Assembly (NCBI RefSeq): GCF_002088235.1
Contig: NZ_AQQV01000002.1
Coordinates: 558,001-622,000, forward strand
Direction: 5' to 3'
From: Oceanococcus atlanticus
GTDB lineage: Bacteria; Pseudomonadota; Gammaproteobacteria; Nevskiales; Oceanococcaceae
DNA length: 64,000 bases
The position numbers and the translations under genes were made by a program. The notes under the pieces were generated by a model. It did no database searches. It worked only from the letters and a program-made list of their open reading frames with translations, and was not told the DNA's origin. This document shows, piece after piece, positions 1 through 9,251 of the stretch; positions within the stretch are counted from its first letter, which is position 1, and each line of letters opens with the position of its first letter.

Positions 1-2
1 TC

Positions 3-899
3 GCCTTCATGCACAACGGCCAGTTCATCTACGAGGACTACCAGAACGGCTTCAATGACAACACCCGCGCCCACATGTGGTCGGTGACCAAATCGGTCAC
101 CACCGCGCTGGTCGGCATTGCCGTGGCCGAAGGCCTGGTCGACTCCATCTATGACCCCATCACCAAATACATTCCGGACGCCAGCGGCACGGTGTGGGAA
201 GGGGTCAGCGTGGAAGATCTGCTGCAGATGGAATCCGGCACTTACTGGGTCGACGTGCCGGTGCACCAGCCCGAACAGCTGGTCCTGATGGGCGCAGATT
301 TTCACTCCAATGGCCTGTATGGCATGACCCGTGATGAATACCTGCTGCGCCTGACCCGGGTCTCGCCAACCGGCGACCACTACCGTTACAACAGCGGTGA
401 CGCACAGATGCTGGCGTGGTTGCTGGAGAACGTCTACGCGCGGCCCTACGCCGAAATTCTTGCGGAGAAAATCTGGCAACCGGCCGGCATGCAGGACGAT
501 GCCCTGGTCATGATCGACCGTCTGGGCAACACCTTCGCCTCGATGGGCCTGATGGCCACACCGCGCGACATGCTGCGGTTTGGCGAAATCTTCCGCAACG
601 GCGGACGCAGCATCGACGGCAAGCAGATCGTGCCCGAAGCCTGGGTCGCGGCCTCGCACAACTACGACAAGGACAACGGCGGCGGTCCGCGCGGCTACAT
701 GTGGCCGCACTGGGGTGGTGTCGAATCCGGCAACTACACTGCCGCGGGTTACGGCCATCAGCGGGTCAGCGTGGCGCCCTCACTGAACATGGTTGGCGTG
801 CGCTTCGGCAATGATCCGGTCGACACCATTGCACCGGCCGAGTGGGAAGCGGTGCTCACCGCCGTGGGGCAGTATCTGCAGAGCGGTACGACCCGGTAG
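3..899 (+). CDS. Serine hydrolase, class C beta-lactamase-like fold (5' end outside window)
   Basis: This is the C-terminal part of a penicillin-binding-protein/beta-lactamase-family serine hydrolase. The reading frame is open to the left edge, so the true start lies upstream. The nucleophile motif SVTK (SxxK) is at about residue 25 when counted from the ATG at position 9, within MWSVTKSVTTAL. A YNSGD motif of the family's second box is near residue 127, and GYGHQ near residue 248 stands where the KTG-like third box is expected. Such proteins act on D-amino-acid peptides, esters or amides, usually in the periplasm, and many of them are not antibiotic-resistance enzymes. The substrate cannot be told from the sequence. 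The signal peptide, if there is one, is outside the window. Confidence 0.85.
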   Translation, partial: AFMHNGQFIYEDYQNGFNDNTRAHMWSVTKSVTTALVGIAVAEGLVDSIYDPITKYIPDASGTVWEGVSVEDLLQMESGTYWVDVPVHQPEQLVLMGADFHSNGLYGMTRDEYLLRLTRVSPTGDHYRYNSGDAQMLAWLLENVYARPYAEILAEKIWQPAGMQDDALVMIDRLGNTFASMGLMATPRDMLRFGEIFRNGGRSIDGKQIVPEAWVAASHNYDKDNGGGPRGYMWPHWGGVESGNYTAAGYGHQRVSVAPSLNMVGVRFGNDPVDTIAPAEWEAVLTAVGQYLQSGTTR

Positions 900-964
900 G
901 CCTTGGCGCAACCCGCTGCGGCAAGCCGGTCAAGCGATCGGCTCGCCGCAGCACGCAAGTCATC

Positions 965-1837
965 ATGTTCCGCACTGATCCTCAAACATCGACCTCTTCT
1001 GCTCGCAGCCGCTGGCTCAGACGCGGCACCATCGCGCTGCTGCTGATCGTGCTCACGGGCACCAGTGTTTTTGAAAAAAGTGTCACTCTGCTGCTCTGGT
1101 TGCTGTTTATTTTCAGCCTGGTGTTCGCACCGATCGCGGTGTGGCGTAAACGGTTGGGCTGGCTTGAATGCGGCGCTGCCACCGGTATCACTGCGGCGTT
1201 GTTTGCAGTCCTGATCAGCCGTGTTTATCTGGCACCCATGCAGTGCGAAACCCCGACTCAGCACCCCTATGCGATCACTCTTGTCCGCAGCGGAGAACCA
1301 GCCAAGAACGCTGCGGCCTCAGTCGACAACGATGGCCAGAGCATCTCATTGAGTTTGTCGCTGGGCGCTGATCCGGCGCGTCGGTTCGTCGCACTTGACC
1401 GCATTGACCCAAGCACAATCCAGGCGCGCGCAGGTGTCACGGCCGAGTTGCTGGAGAGCCACACAAGCTTCTATGTACCCACTGATCTGTGGATCGCTGC
1501 CGCGGAGCCAGCCAGCATAGAGGCCGATCAAATCACGGTATGGCGCATGCCCGTGTTCTACCGCGCGGATGACGATTTTCACCCTGCTGGTGACGTAACC
1601 GGCGTGGTCACACTGCCGGCACACAGTGCTGTACAAGCCAAGCCGTTTCATCTTTTGCGCAGCCTGCCGGGGAATGCCGGCAGCACGCGCAAACGCGAAT
1701 TGGGCCGTTATTCATACGATGCCTGGCTTGAATCGGTGTTCAGGACCGCACGCCCACCCTCGCATCTGGAAAAATATCGCGCGATCAAAGATCGTTGTTG
1801 GCCAGACTGGATAATTGATCAGGACATCCCATCATGA
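965..1837 (+). CDS. Unknown membrane protein with three N-terminal helices
   Basis: A 290-residue protein that I cannot assign to a family. The first 90 residues contain about three hydrophobic segments (roughly 21-34, 40-60 and 69-87), followed by a soluble domain of about 200 residues with no motif I recognise. I chose the ATG at 965 because the in-frame ATG at 842 lies inside the preceding hydrolase gene and would add a non-hydrophobic leader; no strong Shine-Dalgarno is visible at either. Its TGA overlaps the ATG of the next gene by four bases (ATGA), so the two are probably translationally coupled and work together. Function unknown. Confidence 0.7.
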   Translation: MFRTDPQTSTSSARSRWLRRGTIALLLIVLTGTSVFEKSVTLLLWLLFIFSLVFAPIAVWRKRLGWLECGAATGITAALFAVLISRVYLAPMQCETPTQHPYAITLVRSGEPAKNAAASVDNDGQSISLSLSLGADPARRFVALDRIDPSTIQARAGVTAELLESHTSFYVPTDLWIAAAEPASIEADQITVWRMPVFYRADDDFHPAGDVTGVVTLPAHSAVQAKPFHLLRSLPGNAGSTRKRELGRYSYDAWLESVFRTARPPSHLEKYRAIKDRCWPDWIIDQDIPS

Positions 1838-2517
1838 TCCGCCATCACTTCATCATCGCCGTCATCCTCAGCTTGAGCAGCATGTGGATGACAAACGCCA
1901 CGGCCAGCGAGCCCGGCTTAAGCAGCCAGGATGTCAAACAATGGCTGCAGCACCGCATCGCCCTGGCGCATATGCAGAACGATATGCGACGCAATGCAGG
2001 TGCCTATCAGGATCTGCCGCGTGCCTATGCGGAAAAAGAGCGCGCCTATCTGCAGAATCACGGCTACAGCGTTGAACGTTTCCGATCCCACGAAACACGC
2101 ATTTACAACGCCGCAGACGCCCTGCAACAGACCGCAGACTCAGCCGCTCAAGCCACCCCGCCGCCGCGCAGCCAGGCCGCATGCGAAAACGAAGTGGCCG
2201 AAGGCATTCGCGGCGCCACCGTAGCGCCAGATGAGCTGGAACAGGAACTCGCCCAGATGCGTGCACTGGGCCTGCCCGAGGCTCAAATTGAGCAGATCCG
2301 TCAGGCCCAGCTGCAACTGCGCGGCAGCGCCAACGACACGGCACGACAAACTTGTGCGCTGGAAGCTCAGGCGGCCAAACAATTGACCGACCACAATAAG
2401 GCTTTTATGCAGGCCAGCCGTCCGGACTGGGCTGGTGTGGAACCTTGGCTGGGCACCTTGGAGCAGTTCAGTCAGTGGTACGCCGGGAACACGCCAGACG
2501 CACCAACCGTCGATTAA
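1834..2517 (+). CDS. Unknown exported alpha-helical protein
   Basis: A 227-residue protein starting with a clear Sec signal peptide (charged MIRHH, then a hydrophobic stretch ending near NATA at residue 24). The mature part is rich in Gln, Ala and Glu and looks largely helical. It has two cysteines, in AACENE and QTCALE, that could form a disulfide in the periplasm. The start overlaps the end of the preceding membrane-protein gene by four bases. The 3' end shares TTAA with the convergent HmuY-like gene, so the two stop codons overlap. I recognise no family. Confidence 0.7.
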   Translation: MIRHHFIIAVILSLSSMWMTNATASEPGLSSQDVKQWLQHRIALAHMQNDMRRNAGAYQDLPRAYAEKERAYLQNHGYSVERFRSHETRIYNAADALQQTADSAAQATPPPRSQAACENEVAEGIRGATVAPDELEQELAQMRALGLPEAQIEQIRQAQLQLRGSANDTARQTCALEAQAAKQLTDHNKAFMQASRPDWAGVEPWLGTLEQFSQWYAGNTPDAPTVD

Positions 2518-3872
2518 AGCACGCGCATACGAAAGGCGATGTAGCCGGCAATCTCCTGCTCATCCAGCGTCAGGTAATACTGGAAGAATTCGACTTCGTA
2601 GTAAGTCTGGCCATCCGCAGCGCGCACCACGTAGGTCGCGCTGCGCGGACGAATAGTGTGGTCGAGAAAGCCTGAGCTGAAACCCGCGTAGTTGTACCAG
2701 CCGAAGTCACCAAGCAAGTCACCATCATCATCACCGGCGGAGCGCGGCGGCTGGCTGGTCATTGCCAGGCTGCGTCCATCTTGGTGATACACAACCGTGG
2801 TGGGAATGGGCAGCAAAACACCTTGCGGGATCTCGACACCGCCCTCTGCAGGCGGCTCGGTTCTCTCTCCGAAAGTGCCATTGAGTAGGTCGTGAGCGCC
2901 AGCTGCACCCGGACCGCTGGAACCCCCATTAAGCATGATATCGGTGCGCTTGAAGGCGATGTCCCAATCAAGGCTTAAGGCAGCCTCGTCGTCGTTGGCG
3001 TAGACACGCTGATCCAAACTGCCCAGATTGAGGTAGATCCAGCTGTCTTCAGCTGATGCGTTGACCTGCACGGTGTAAATCTCATCGTCCTGCTCAACCT
3101 CAACCGTGGGAATCACCACGTCGTCGCCACAGCCACTTGCGCCCAAAGCGATCTCATCGGTGCTCCAGCCGCTGGCATGATTGGCATACTTGAATTGCGG
3201 ATAGCCCGCGCCGCCATGGGCGCTGCTGTAATAACCAAGAAATTCGACCTTGTAATACGTCCCGGCACTGCTGCGGACAGTGAAGATAGTTTCAGGCCGT
3301 GGCGACAGGCGGTGACTTTGATCGTCATACACAGGCCAGCCATCGACAACGGCTTCCGACAGCCCGTGATCTGGGTCCACCGGGTAGCTGTTCAGAACGT
3401 GCCCGTTGCCATCATTGTTGCCGCCCTCAGGATCAGGGTCTGGGCCGTCCTGGCGGAACTGGCCGCTGCCATCTGTAGAACCGTCATCGGCCGGTTGGGC
3501 GACGCTGTCAAAGCTGGCGCCGCTGCCTTGAGTGAACGCGACCGCCACGGTATCCGGGCCACCCTCACCACCATTCGAGCGCACCAGAAAGCGTCGAAAC
3601 GCAAGGTCCCAGACTTTTGTGCTGTCGTTCTCGGACACCTCTTCGGCGTTGTCCATGTCGAAGTACACCCATGCGTCATCGTCGCTGGCATTGGCTTCAA
3701 CAAGAAAAGCACTCTTGTCTTCTAGTGCGCTGATTGAGATCGCCGAACAGGCCTGCTGATCATCATCGCCGAGCGCGGCCGACGGGCTGATATCGCCCGC
3801 ACAGGCGCTGAGCACCAGCGCGGCGGCACAAAGGGGCGCACCGCTGAACCAGGATTTATGCAGATCGGTCAT
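2514..3872 (-). CDS. HmuY-like heme-binding lipoprotein with two tandem domains
   Basis: A 452-residue lipoprotein with lipobox LSAC (Cys24), so the mature protein is probably anchored in the outer membrane. Two homologous halves are visible. Residues about 45-245 contain VWDLAFRRFLVRSNGG and YYKVEFLGYY; residues about 255-452 contain DWDIAFKRTDIMLNGG and YYEVEFFQYY. These W-D-L/I-A-F-x-R and NGG signatures are typical of the HmuY family, whose characterised members (Porphyromonas) bind heme and deliver it to a TonB receptor. HmuY itself has one such domain, so the duplication is unusual. The start codon overlaps the stop of the receptor gene (TGATG), which supports a receptor plus hemophore pair. 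Heme ligands cannot be assigned by eye. Confidence 0.8.
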   Translation of the reverse strand: MTDLHKSWFSGAPLCAAALVLSACAGDISPSAALGDDDQQACSAISISALEDKSAFLVEANASDDDAWVYFDMDNAEEVSENDSTKVWDLAFRRFLVRSNGGEGGPDTVAVAFTQGSGASFDSVAQPADDGSTDGSGQFRQDGPDPDPEGGNNDGNGHVLNSYPVDPDHGLSEAVVDGWPVYDDQSHRLSPRPETIFTVRSSAGTYYKVEFLGYYSSAHGGAGYPQFKYANHASGWSTDEIALGASGCGDDVVIPTVEVEQDDEIYTVQVNASAEDSWIYLNLGSLDQRVYANDDEAALSLDWDIAFKRTDIMLNGGSSGPGAAGAHDLLNGTFGERTEPPAEGGVEIPQGVLLPIPTTVVYHQDGRSLAMTSQPPRSAGDDDGDLLGDFGWYNYAGFSSGFLDHTIRPRSATYVVRAADGQTYYEVEFFQYYLTLDEQEIAGYIAFRMRVL

Positions 3873-5854
3873 CAGAACGTCCGTTTCAGTTCGAGGTAAG
3901 CCGTGCGCGGGGCAATCGGCAGGTAAGTGGAATCCCCTTCATCCAGCAGATTGTCGAGACCCACGGCAAGATCAGCCCATCGCCATTTAGTCCAGTCAAA
4001 GCGCAGATCAAACAGGGTGTAAGGGTCTGCCCGACCAGCAGCTGTCGGTGGCCCTGTGTTCACTTCTGCGGTGAATTCCCGGTCACCCACCCAAACGCCG
4101 CGCAGGCCAATGGCGTAGTGCGTCTGCATCCAGTAAACGGCCAGGTTGGCGCGATGCGCCGGTCGCCCGCTCAAGCGCTCACCGGTATCACGGTCGCGGC
4201 TGCGCAAGTAGCCATAGCCCAACTTCAACTGCAGCGGCGCGATGGGGTGCCATTGGGTGTGCAAATCAACACCGCTTAAACGGGCCGACGCCACATTGTT
4301 GTAGGTGAACACCACGCCAGCATCGGTATCCGAGGTGGTTTGCTCCACCTGAATCAGGTCATCCACATCCTGGTGATAGGCGCTGACATGCAGACTTGAT
4401 GTCGTGCTGGCGTACCAGGTCGTGCTCAGGTTAAAGCCGCGGCTACGTTCCGGACGCAAGGCCGGGTTGCCCTCAACCCGATAACCCACGGCAGGGTTGT
4501 CAAAGCGCAGCAGCAACTGCTTGAAGTCCGGCGCCCGAAAGCCTTCGCCCCATCCGGCACGCAGCATCCAGTTGCTGGTGAGGTCATAGCGCACTGCGAT
4601 TTTGGGGGTGGTCGCATGACCAAATTGCGAATCATCGTCAAAGCGCAGGCCAGGCACGATGGTCAAACCGAGCATGGGCAAGTTCCACTCGTCCTGCACA
4701 AACACGGCGACCCGGTCGCGCTCCGCCGTCTCATCAATGCGATCGGCTTGCAGGCGCTCGGTTTGCAAATCCAGCCCCAGGGCGATGCGGTGATCTTCAA
4801 GCTGATGATCAATCTGCGCGCTGCCAGCCACGATCTGATCGATGGTTTCTTCATCCGCAGTGGTCGCGTTTGAATTCACGCTTTGCTGCAGGTACTGATC
4901 GAAGTAACGGTGATAGTAGAGATCCGTTTTCAGTGTTGTGGCGTCACCCAGCTCAAACTCGGGTGACAAACCACCGCGGACCTCTTCAATGCGTTTGCGG
5001 GTTTCGAACAGGCCCGCTTGGGTCGCACCGTCCAGCCGCTCCGTATCCTCCAGAGAATAGGCGAAGTGCGCCCCCAGATTGGCCCGGCGGGACATTTGCC
5101 AATCACCACTGAGCGAGAAGAAACCAGCTTCGCTGTCGACACCGTCCTCGCTGGGTGTTGATCGATCGCGGTCAAACGCCTGCACCCGGCTGAGCCCGCC
5201 GCTGGCCTGCACGCCAGCATCGCGGCCTGCCCAGCCAGCATAGGCAAACATGTCGGCGTCACCCCGCTCGCTGCCACGCAAAGTGAATGTCAACGGCTCG
5301 GCGCCTTTGCGGGTGATGATGTTGACCACGCCGCCCAGAGCGTCTGATCCGTACAGCGCCGAGGTTGCACCTTTGACGATCTCCACCCGCTGGATTTCGG
5401 CCACCCGGATGCGGCTCAGGTCGATGGCGCCATTGACCCGCCCAATCAAGCGACGCCCGTTGATCAGGATGAGCACATGCTCGGACGACAGCCCCTGAAT
5501 TTCGATCGTACTGCCACGCCCGGCAGCGCGGGTAACATGCACAGAGCCCTCGCGCTCGAGCAGCTCAGCCAGATCTCGCGCGCCGGTTCGGGCGATGTCC
5601 TGTGCGGTAATCACCTGAACTTCCACCGGGCTGTCCGACAGCCGATGCTCGGTGCGTGTCCCTGTCACGACAACCGGATCCAGCGCCACTGCGCTTGGCG
5701 CGTTGCGCGTTTCCGGCAATTCGATGATGGGCACTTCAGTGTCGGATGACGTCGCTGGCGTTTCCGTGCCCTGAGCCAGCGCATACCAGGGCGCCAGCAG
5801 ACACAACAGCCCACTGCAGCACAAAACGGATGAACTCAAGACCGGCCGGGTCAT
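3872..5854 (-). CDS. TonB-dependent outer-membrane receptor, probably for heme
   Basis: A 660-residue TonB-dependent receptor. A signal peptide ends around WYALA (residue 27). The plug domain starts at about DPVVVTGTR (60-67) and includes ALYGSDALGGVVNIIT. The rest is a 22-strand-type barrel ending in ELKRTF, with the terminal Phe expected of outer-membrane proteins. I placed the start at the ATG at 5854, 13 bases after the hugZ stop and preceded by AAGGGGAC. The longer in-frame reading to 6082 runs through hugZ and would hide the signal peptide. Lying between a HugZ-type heme-degrading protein and an HmuY-like lipoprotein, it most likely imports heme. Confidence 0.9.
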   Translation of the reverse strand: MTRPVLSSSVLCCSGLLCLLAPWYALAQGTETPATSSDTEVPIIELPETRNAPSAVALDPVVVTGTRTEHRLSDSPVEVQVITAQDIARTGARDLAELLEREGSVHVTRAAGRGSTIEIQGLSSEHVLILINGRRLIGRVNGAIDLSRIRVAEIQRVEIVKGATSALYGSDALGGVVNIITRKGAEPLTFTLRGSERGDADMFAYAGWAGRDAGVQASGGLSRVQAFDRDRSTPSEDGVDSEAGFFSLSGDWQMSRRANLGAHFAYSLEDTERLDGATQAGLFETRKRIEEVRGGLSPEFELGDATTLKTDLYYHRYFDQYLQQSVNSNATTADEETIDQIVAGSAQIDHQLEDHRIALGLDLQTERLQADRIDETAERDRVAVFVQDEWNLPMLGLTIVPGLRFDDDSQFGHATTPKIAVRYDLTSNWMLRAGWGEGFRAPDFKQLLLRFDNPAVGYRVEGNPALRPERSRGFNLSTTWYASTTSSLHVSAYHQDVDDLIQVEQTTSDTDAGVVFTYNNVASARLSGVDLHTQWHPIAPLQLKLGYGYLRSRDRDTGERLSGRPAHRANLAVYWMQTHYAIGLRGVWVGDREFTAEVNTGPPTAAGRADPYTLFDLRFDWTKWRWADLAVGLDNLLDEGDSTYLPIAPRTAYLELKRTF

Positions 5855-5867
5855 CACAATAGTCCCC

Positions 5868-6596
5868 TTATGCCGCGCTGGGCTTGGCCCAATAGTCCGG
5901 TTTGCACATGGCAATGGTTTCCTGACGCAACCCATCCATGCTGTCGATGGGCTGTTTGAACGCCAGGCGCTCCACCTGGCGACCAATGCGCAGATAAAGC
6001 GCTTCTGCATCAACGCCGACCATCTGTGGCGTATGTCCAGCGCAGTCGATCCCGGCAAACCGGCAATAGCTTGCAATGGCATCGGCGTGGTCGTTATTCA
6101 TGTGCGTGCAGGCCGCATCTTCACCCCGCCCGGCGAACGGATTGGCTTGCAGCAGCTCGTCTGGCTCCATCCAGTGGATGTTGCCGAAGCCACCGATGTA
6201 ACGCAGGCGGACCGGCTGCAGCACCCAAAAATTGAAATCGTGGGTTTTGAGATAGCCCTGAGCTTCCGGGAAAAAACGCATATACCGGGCTGCTGCTGCC
6301 TCACTTTCCTCGGCATTCAGCGGCCGCGCGTCGGCCAAGACGGAGAGGCGCCCGTGCGCCTGCACCTCACCTTTGTCCTGTTGGATGATGGTCAGGCTGC
6401 AACGTGGATCCTGTTTCAGATTGGCCGTGTGCTGGGCAATCTCTGAAATCAGAATAACGGGCAGTCCTTGGTCGTTAAGCACATACGGTGTCAACGAACC
6501 CAGCGGATACCCCGGCAAGGCTACCGACATGGTGGCCAGCACTCCGTGGGTACGCTCACACAGCAGTGCGCGCGCTTCCTGGCATGACTTTTTCAA
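5868..6596 (-). CDS. hugZ: HugZ-family heme utilisation protein (heme-degrading)
   Basis: A 242-residue cytoplasmic protein. The N-terminal split-barrel domain is of the pyridoxamine-phosphate-oxidase/FMN-binding fold (residues about 5-150). The C-terminal DUF2470-type domain contains THMNNDHADAI (H165, H170). This two-domain layout matches HugZ/HutZ proteins, which bind heme through a C-terminal histidine and open the ring to release iron. It is first in a three-gene minus-strand operon with the receptor and the HmuY-like protein, and a Fur-box-like site lies about 100 bases upstream. The likely role is intracellular release of iron from imported heme. Confidence 0.85.
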   Translation of the reverse strand: MKKSCQEARALLCERTHGVLATMSVALPGYPLGSLTPYVLNDQGLPVILISEIAQHTANLKQDPRCSLTIIQQDKGEVQAHGRLSVLADARPLNAEESEAAAARYMRFFPEAQGYLKTHDFNFWVLQPVRLRYIGGFGNIHWMEPDELLQANPFAGRGEDAACTHMNNDHADAIASYCRFAGIDCAGHTPQMVGVDAEALYLRIGRQVERLAFKQPIDSMDGLRQETIAMCKPDYWAKPSAA

Positions 6597-6694
6597 CTCT
6601 TTTCCCCTGGTAAATCCGGATGGTCAAAGGCTTGACCGGCTTGCGCTCGCCGCAAGCGCGGACCACGCATATTTGTCGCAAGTATATTACGATC

Positions 6695-6713
6695 GCGAAC
6701 AATTCTCACTATC
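6695..6713 (-). promoter_or_regulatory. Fur-box-like operator upstream of hugZ
   Basis: On the minus strand the site reads GATAGTGAGAATTGTTCGC and matches 13 of 19 positions of the Fur consensus GATAATGATAATCATTATC. It is in the divergent gap between hugZ and the epimerase-like gene, about 100 bases before the hugZ start. Iron-dependent repression of the heme operon is inferred. Confidence 0.6.
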
Positions 6714-6835
6714 GTTAGCGAATAGGGTCTCTGTTCGCCCCGCCTTGCCGCACATCCATCAAGATCCGCACTGGAAAAGCCGGGATAGCGTAGGCTCTGT
6801 TTTTTGGTTTAAAGACGGACTCGGGACGCCCACGC

Positions 6836-7783
6836 ATGCAAACCATCCTCGGTGCCAGCGGGCAGATCGGCCGCGAGCTGGCCGTCGCACTCAAGCACCT
6901 CAATCGCGATCAACTGCGTCTGGTCAGCCGTAACCCACGCAAGGTTCACGCGGACGATCAATTGCACAGGGCTGATCTGCTCGATGCTCAACAAACCCTG
7001 GACGCTGTGGCCGGGTCTCACACCGTCTATCTGACCGCGGGCCTGCCCATGGACACGCAGCGGTGGGTGGCGCAATGGCCGCTGCTCATGCACAACGTGA
7101 TTGAAGCCTGTGCGACACACAGAACACGGTTGGTGTTTTTCGACAACACTTACATGTACCCGCAAACCTCTACACCGCAAACCGAAGACACTGCATTTGA
7201 GCCGTATGGCGAAAAGGGCCGCGTACGCGCGAAGATCGCCATGCAACTGCTCGATGCGATGCATGCCGGCCGCATTGAGGCATTGATCTGCAGGGCGCCG
7301 GAGTTCTACGGCCCCGGCCTCACTCAAAGCATCACCAACAGCACCATTATTGATCCGCTAAAGGCCGGCAAAAGCGCCAAAGTGTTCCTGCGCGATGACA
7401 CCCTGCGCAGCCTGATCTATACCCCGGATGCCAGTCGCGCGATGGCCCAGCTGGGCAATACCGACGATGCCTACGGGCAAACCTGGCACCTGCCCTGCCA
7501 CGACACACGCCTGACTTACAGGCAGCTCATCGAACTGGCTGCCAGCATCTTCGACATGCCTGTGCGCTACCAGGTGGTCAAGCGCTGGCAGCTCAAACTG
7601 GCCGGTATTTTCAACCGACAGATTCGCGATGCCGCAGAATTACTGCCGCGTTACGAAGTCGACAACCTGTTCGTATCCGACAAGTTCAAACAGCGTTTTC
7701 CGGACTTCAGGATCACCAGCCTGCGCGAGGGCCTGAATGCCATTTATGCCGAGCACATTTCAGCCGGCAGCGAGACGCAGTAA
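6836..7783 (+). CDS. NAD(P)-dependent epimerase/reductase-like protein (extended SDR)
   Basis: A 315-residue Rossmann-fold protein of the NAD-dependent epimerase/NmrA group. The cofactor loop GASGQIG is at residues 6-12, and FFDNTYMYP lies at the usual active-site strand. I do not see a clean YxxxK pair (YGEKG is close), so catalysis is uncertain. The C-terminal half contains DNLFVSDKFKQRFP, as in sugar-epimerase-like oxidoreductases. It is divergent from the heme operon, and its 3' end overlaps the convergent M20 peptidase gene by 24 bases. Substrate unknown. Confidence 0.7.
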   Translation: MQTILGASGQIGRELAVALKHLNRDQLRLVSRNPRKVHADDQLHRADLLDAQQTLDAVAGSHTVYLTAGLPMDTQRWVAQWPLLMHNVIEACATHRTRLVFFDNTYMYPQTSTPQTEDTAFEPYGEKGRVRAKIAMQLLDAMHAGRIEALICRAPEFYGPGLTQSITNSTIIDPLKAGKSAKVFLRDDTLRSLIYTPDASRAMAQLGNTDDAYGQTWHLPCHDTRLTYRQLIELAASIFDMPVRYQVVKRWQLKLAGIFNRQIRDAAELLPRYEVDNLFVSDKFKQRFPDFRITSLREGLNAIYAEHISAGSETQ

Positions 7784-9166
7784 GGTTTGGTAAAACTCGA
7801 TCATGCGCAGGTATTCCTGGACGCCGATGTGCTCATCGATACCATGAATCTGTGTTGCGGTTTCCGGGGTGTAGGAAAACGGCGCAAAGTAGTAACCGTT
7901 CTCGCGCACCGGTGCATAGTGGCGATTATCCGTCGTTGCCAGCACAATGCCGGTCGCCACCAGGGCTTCCGGGAAGCTTGTACTGACCGCTTCACGCAAA
8001 ACCTGCATGGCGTCCGAATCAACGTCAGACAATGGCGGTGCCTCGGAGAAAAAACCGGGCTCAACGCTCACTGAGATCTGCTCATCGGCGATGCTTGTGG
8101 TGATGTGTTCAAGCACATCATCAACCGTGTCGCCAGGCAACAGACGAAAGTTCAGCACCGCTTCAGCGTGATTGGGCAGCACGTTGTCCTTGACCCCGGC
8201 CTGCAACAGGGTTGGCGCCATGGTGGTCCGCAACAACGCCGCCGTCGTCGGCGATTTTTCCAACTGCCCCAGCAGAATCGACTCGAACAACCAGCGGTTG
8301 TTGATCAAGAAACGAGCCGGCCAGGGCATTTCAGGTGCCAACGCATCAAGCAAACCACCAACCGCCGGGATCAGACGACGCGGCATGGGGGAAGCCTCCA
8401 ACGCGCTCAAGGCATTGGCCAGGCGAAAAATCGCCGTGTCCTGCGACGGCGTGGAACTATGCCCGCCCGTGCCAGAGGCACGCAGCCGGACAGACAGATA
8501 ACCTTTTTCCCCGGCCATGATTGTGGCGACGGGCTTATCAACGCTGTCGATCACGTCGCGCGTAACCGCTCCACCTTCATCCAGCGTGAACCAGGCGTTT
8601 TCATTTCGGGCCTGAAGATACTCGACGATTTTGGCCGCGCCACCGCGACCATCGATCTCCTCGTCATGGCCATGGGCCAGCAGAATGGTCCGGCGCGGAC
8701 TGAACCCGGCAGCCATCAGCGCATCGACAGCTTCAAGCTGCGCCAGCACGCTGGCCTTGTTATCCAGGGTGCCGCGGCCCCAGATGGCGTCTTCGACAAT
8801 GGCGCCTGAAAACGCAGGGTGACGCCAGCTTTCTTGCGTTGCCGCTTCAACCGGCACGACATCCATGTGCGCAAGCAATATGAGTGGAGCCAGGTCGGCT
8901 TGTTGTCCTGGCCAACGGTAGAGCACCGAATAGCCGGCATCCGGCACGGCCTCGCGCAAGGCCCAAACGCGCGGAAAGCTATGGCGTAACAGATCATGAA
9001 AGGCAGCGAAGGCTGTGGCGCCCTGATCCGACAACGGTCGCTCAGCCACCGTCTGAATCTGAACGGCTGCCGCCAAACGCTCAGCAGCGCCCAACGATGC
9101 CGATGGCACCGCCAGCGGCATCCACCCACACAACAAGCTGACCACCGCCAGCACACGTATCAACAT
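7760..9166 (-). CDS. Exported M20-family metallopeptidase (carboxypeptidase/PM20D1-like)
   Basis: A 468-residue zinc-dependent M20 peptidase. The ligand motifs are visible: AHMDVVP (H100, D102), WGRGTLDNK (D135) and HDEEIDG (catalytic and ligand Glu169/170). From the ATG at 9166 the protein begins with MLIRVLAVVSLLCGW, a plausible signal peptide or anchor. An in-frame TTG at 9250, one base after the upstream stop, would extend it by 28 residues and cannot be excluded. It is the last gene of the AST-region operon. Family members hydrolyse dipeptides or N-acyl amino acids, so it could supply amino acids to the catabolic genes upstream. Confidence 0.8.
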   Translation of the reverse strand: MLIRVLAVVSLLCGWMPLAVPSASLGAAERLAAAVQIQTVAERPLSDQGATAFAAFHDLLRHSFPRVWALREAVPDAGYSVLYRWPGQQADLAPLILLAHMDVVPVEAATQESWRHPAFSGAIVEDAIWGRGTLDNKASVLAQLEAVDALMAAGFSPRRTILLAHGHDEEIDGRGGAAKIVEYLQARNENAWFTLDEGGAVTRDVIDSVDKPVATIMAGEKGYLSVRLRASGTGGHSSTPSQDTAIFRLANALSALEASPMPRRLIPAVGGLLDALAPEMPWPARFLINNRWLFESILLGQLEKSPTTAALLRTTMAPTLLQAGVKDNVLPNHAEAVLNFRLLPGDTVDDVLEHITTSIADEQISVSVEPGFFSEAPPLSDVDSDAMQVLREAVSTSFPEALVATGIVLATTDNRHYAPVRENGYYFAPFSYTPETATQIHGIDEHIGVQEYLRMIEFYQTLLRLAAG

Positions 9167-9251
9167 CAGCACCCAGCCTGTAGCGAAAATCGAATCAAGC
9201 GTAACGGAATTTTCCGGATGCTCACGCAGCAGCGCCACGGCCAGCCACAAA

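Noticed and set aside
5855-6082. Upstream extension of the heme TonB receptor
   Set aside because: The in-frame reading to 6082 lies inside hugZ and has no signal peptide; the ATG at 5854 has a ribosome-binding site and a signal peptide.
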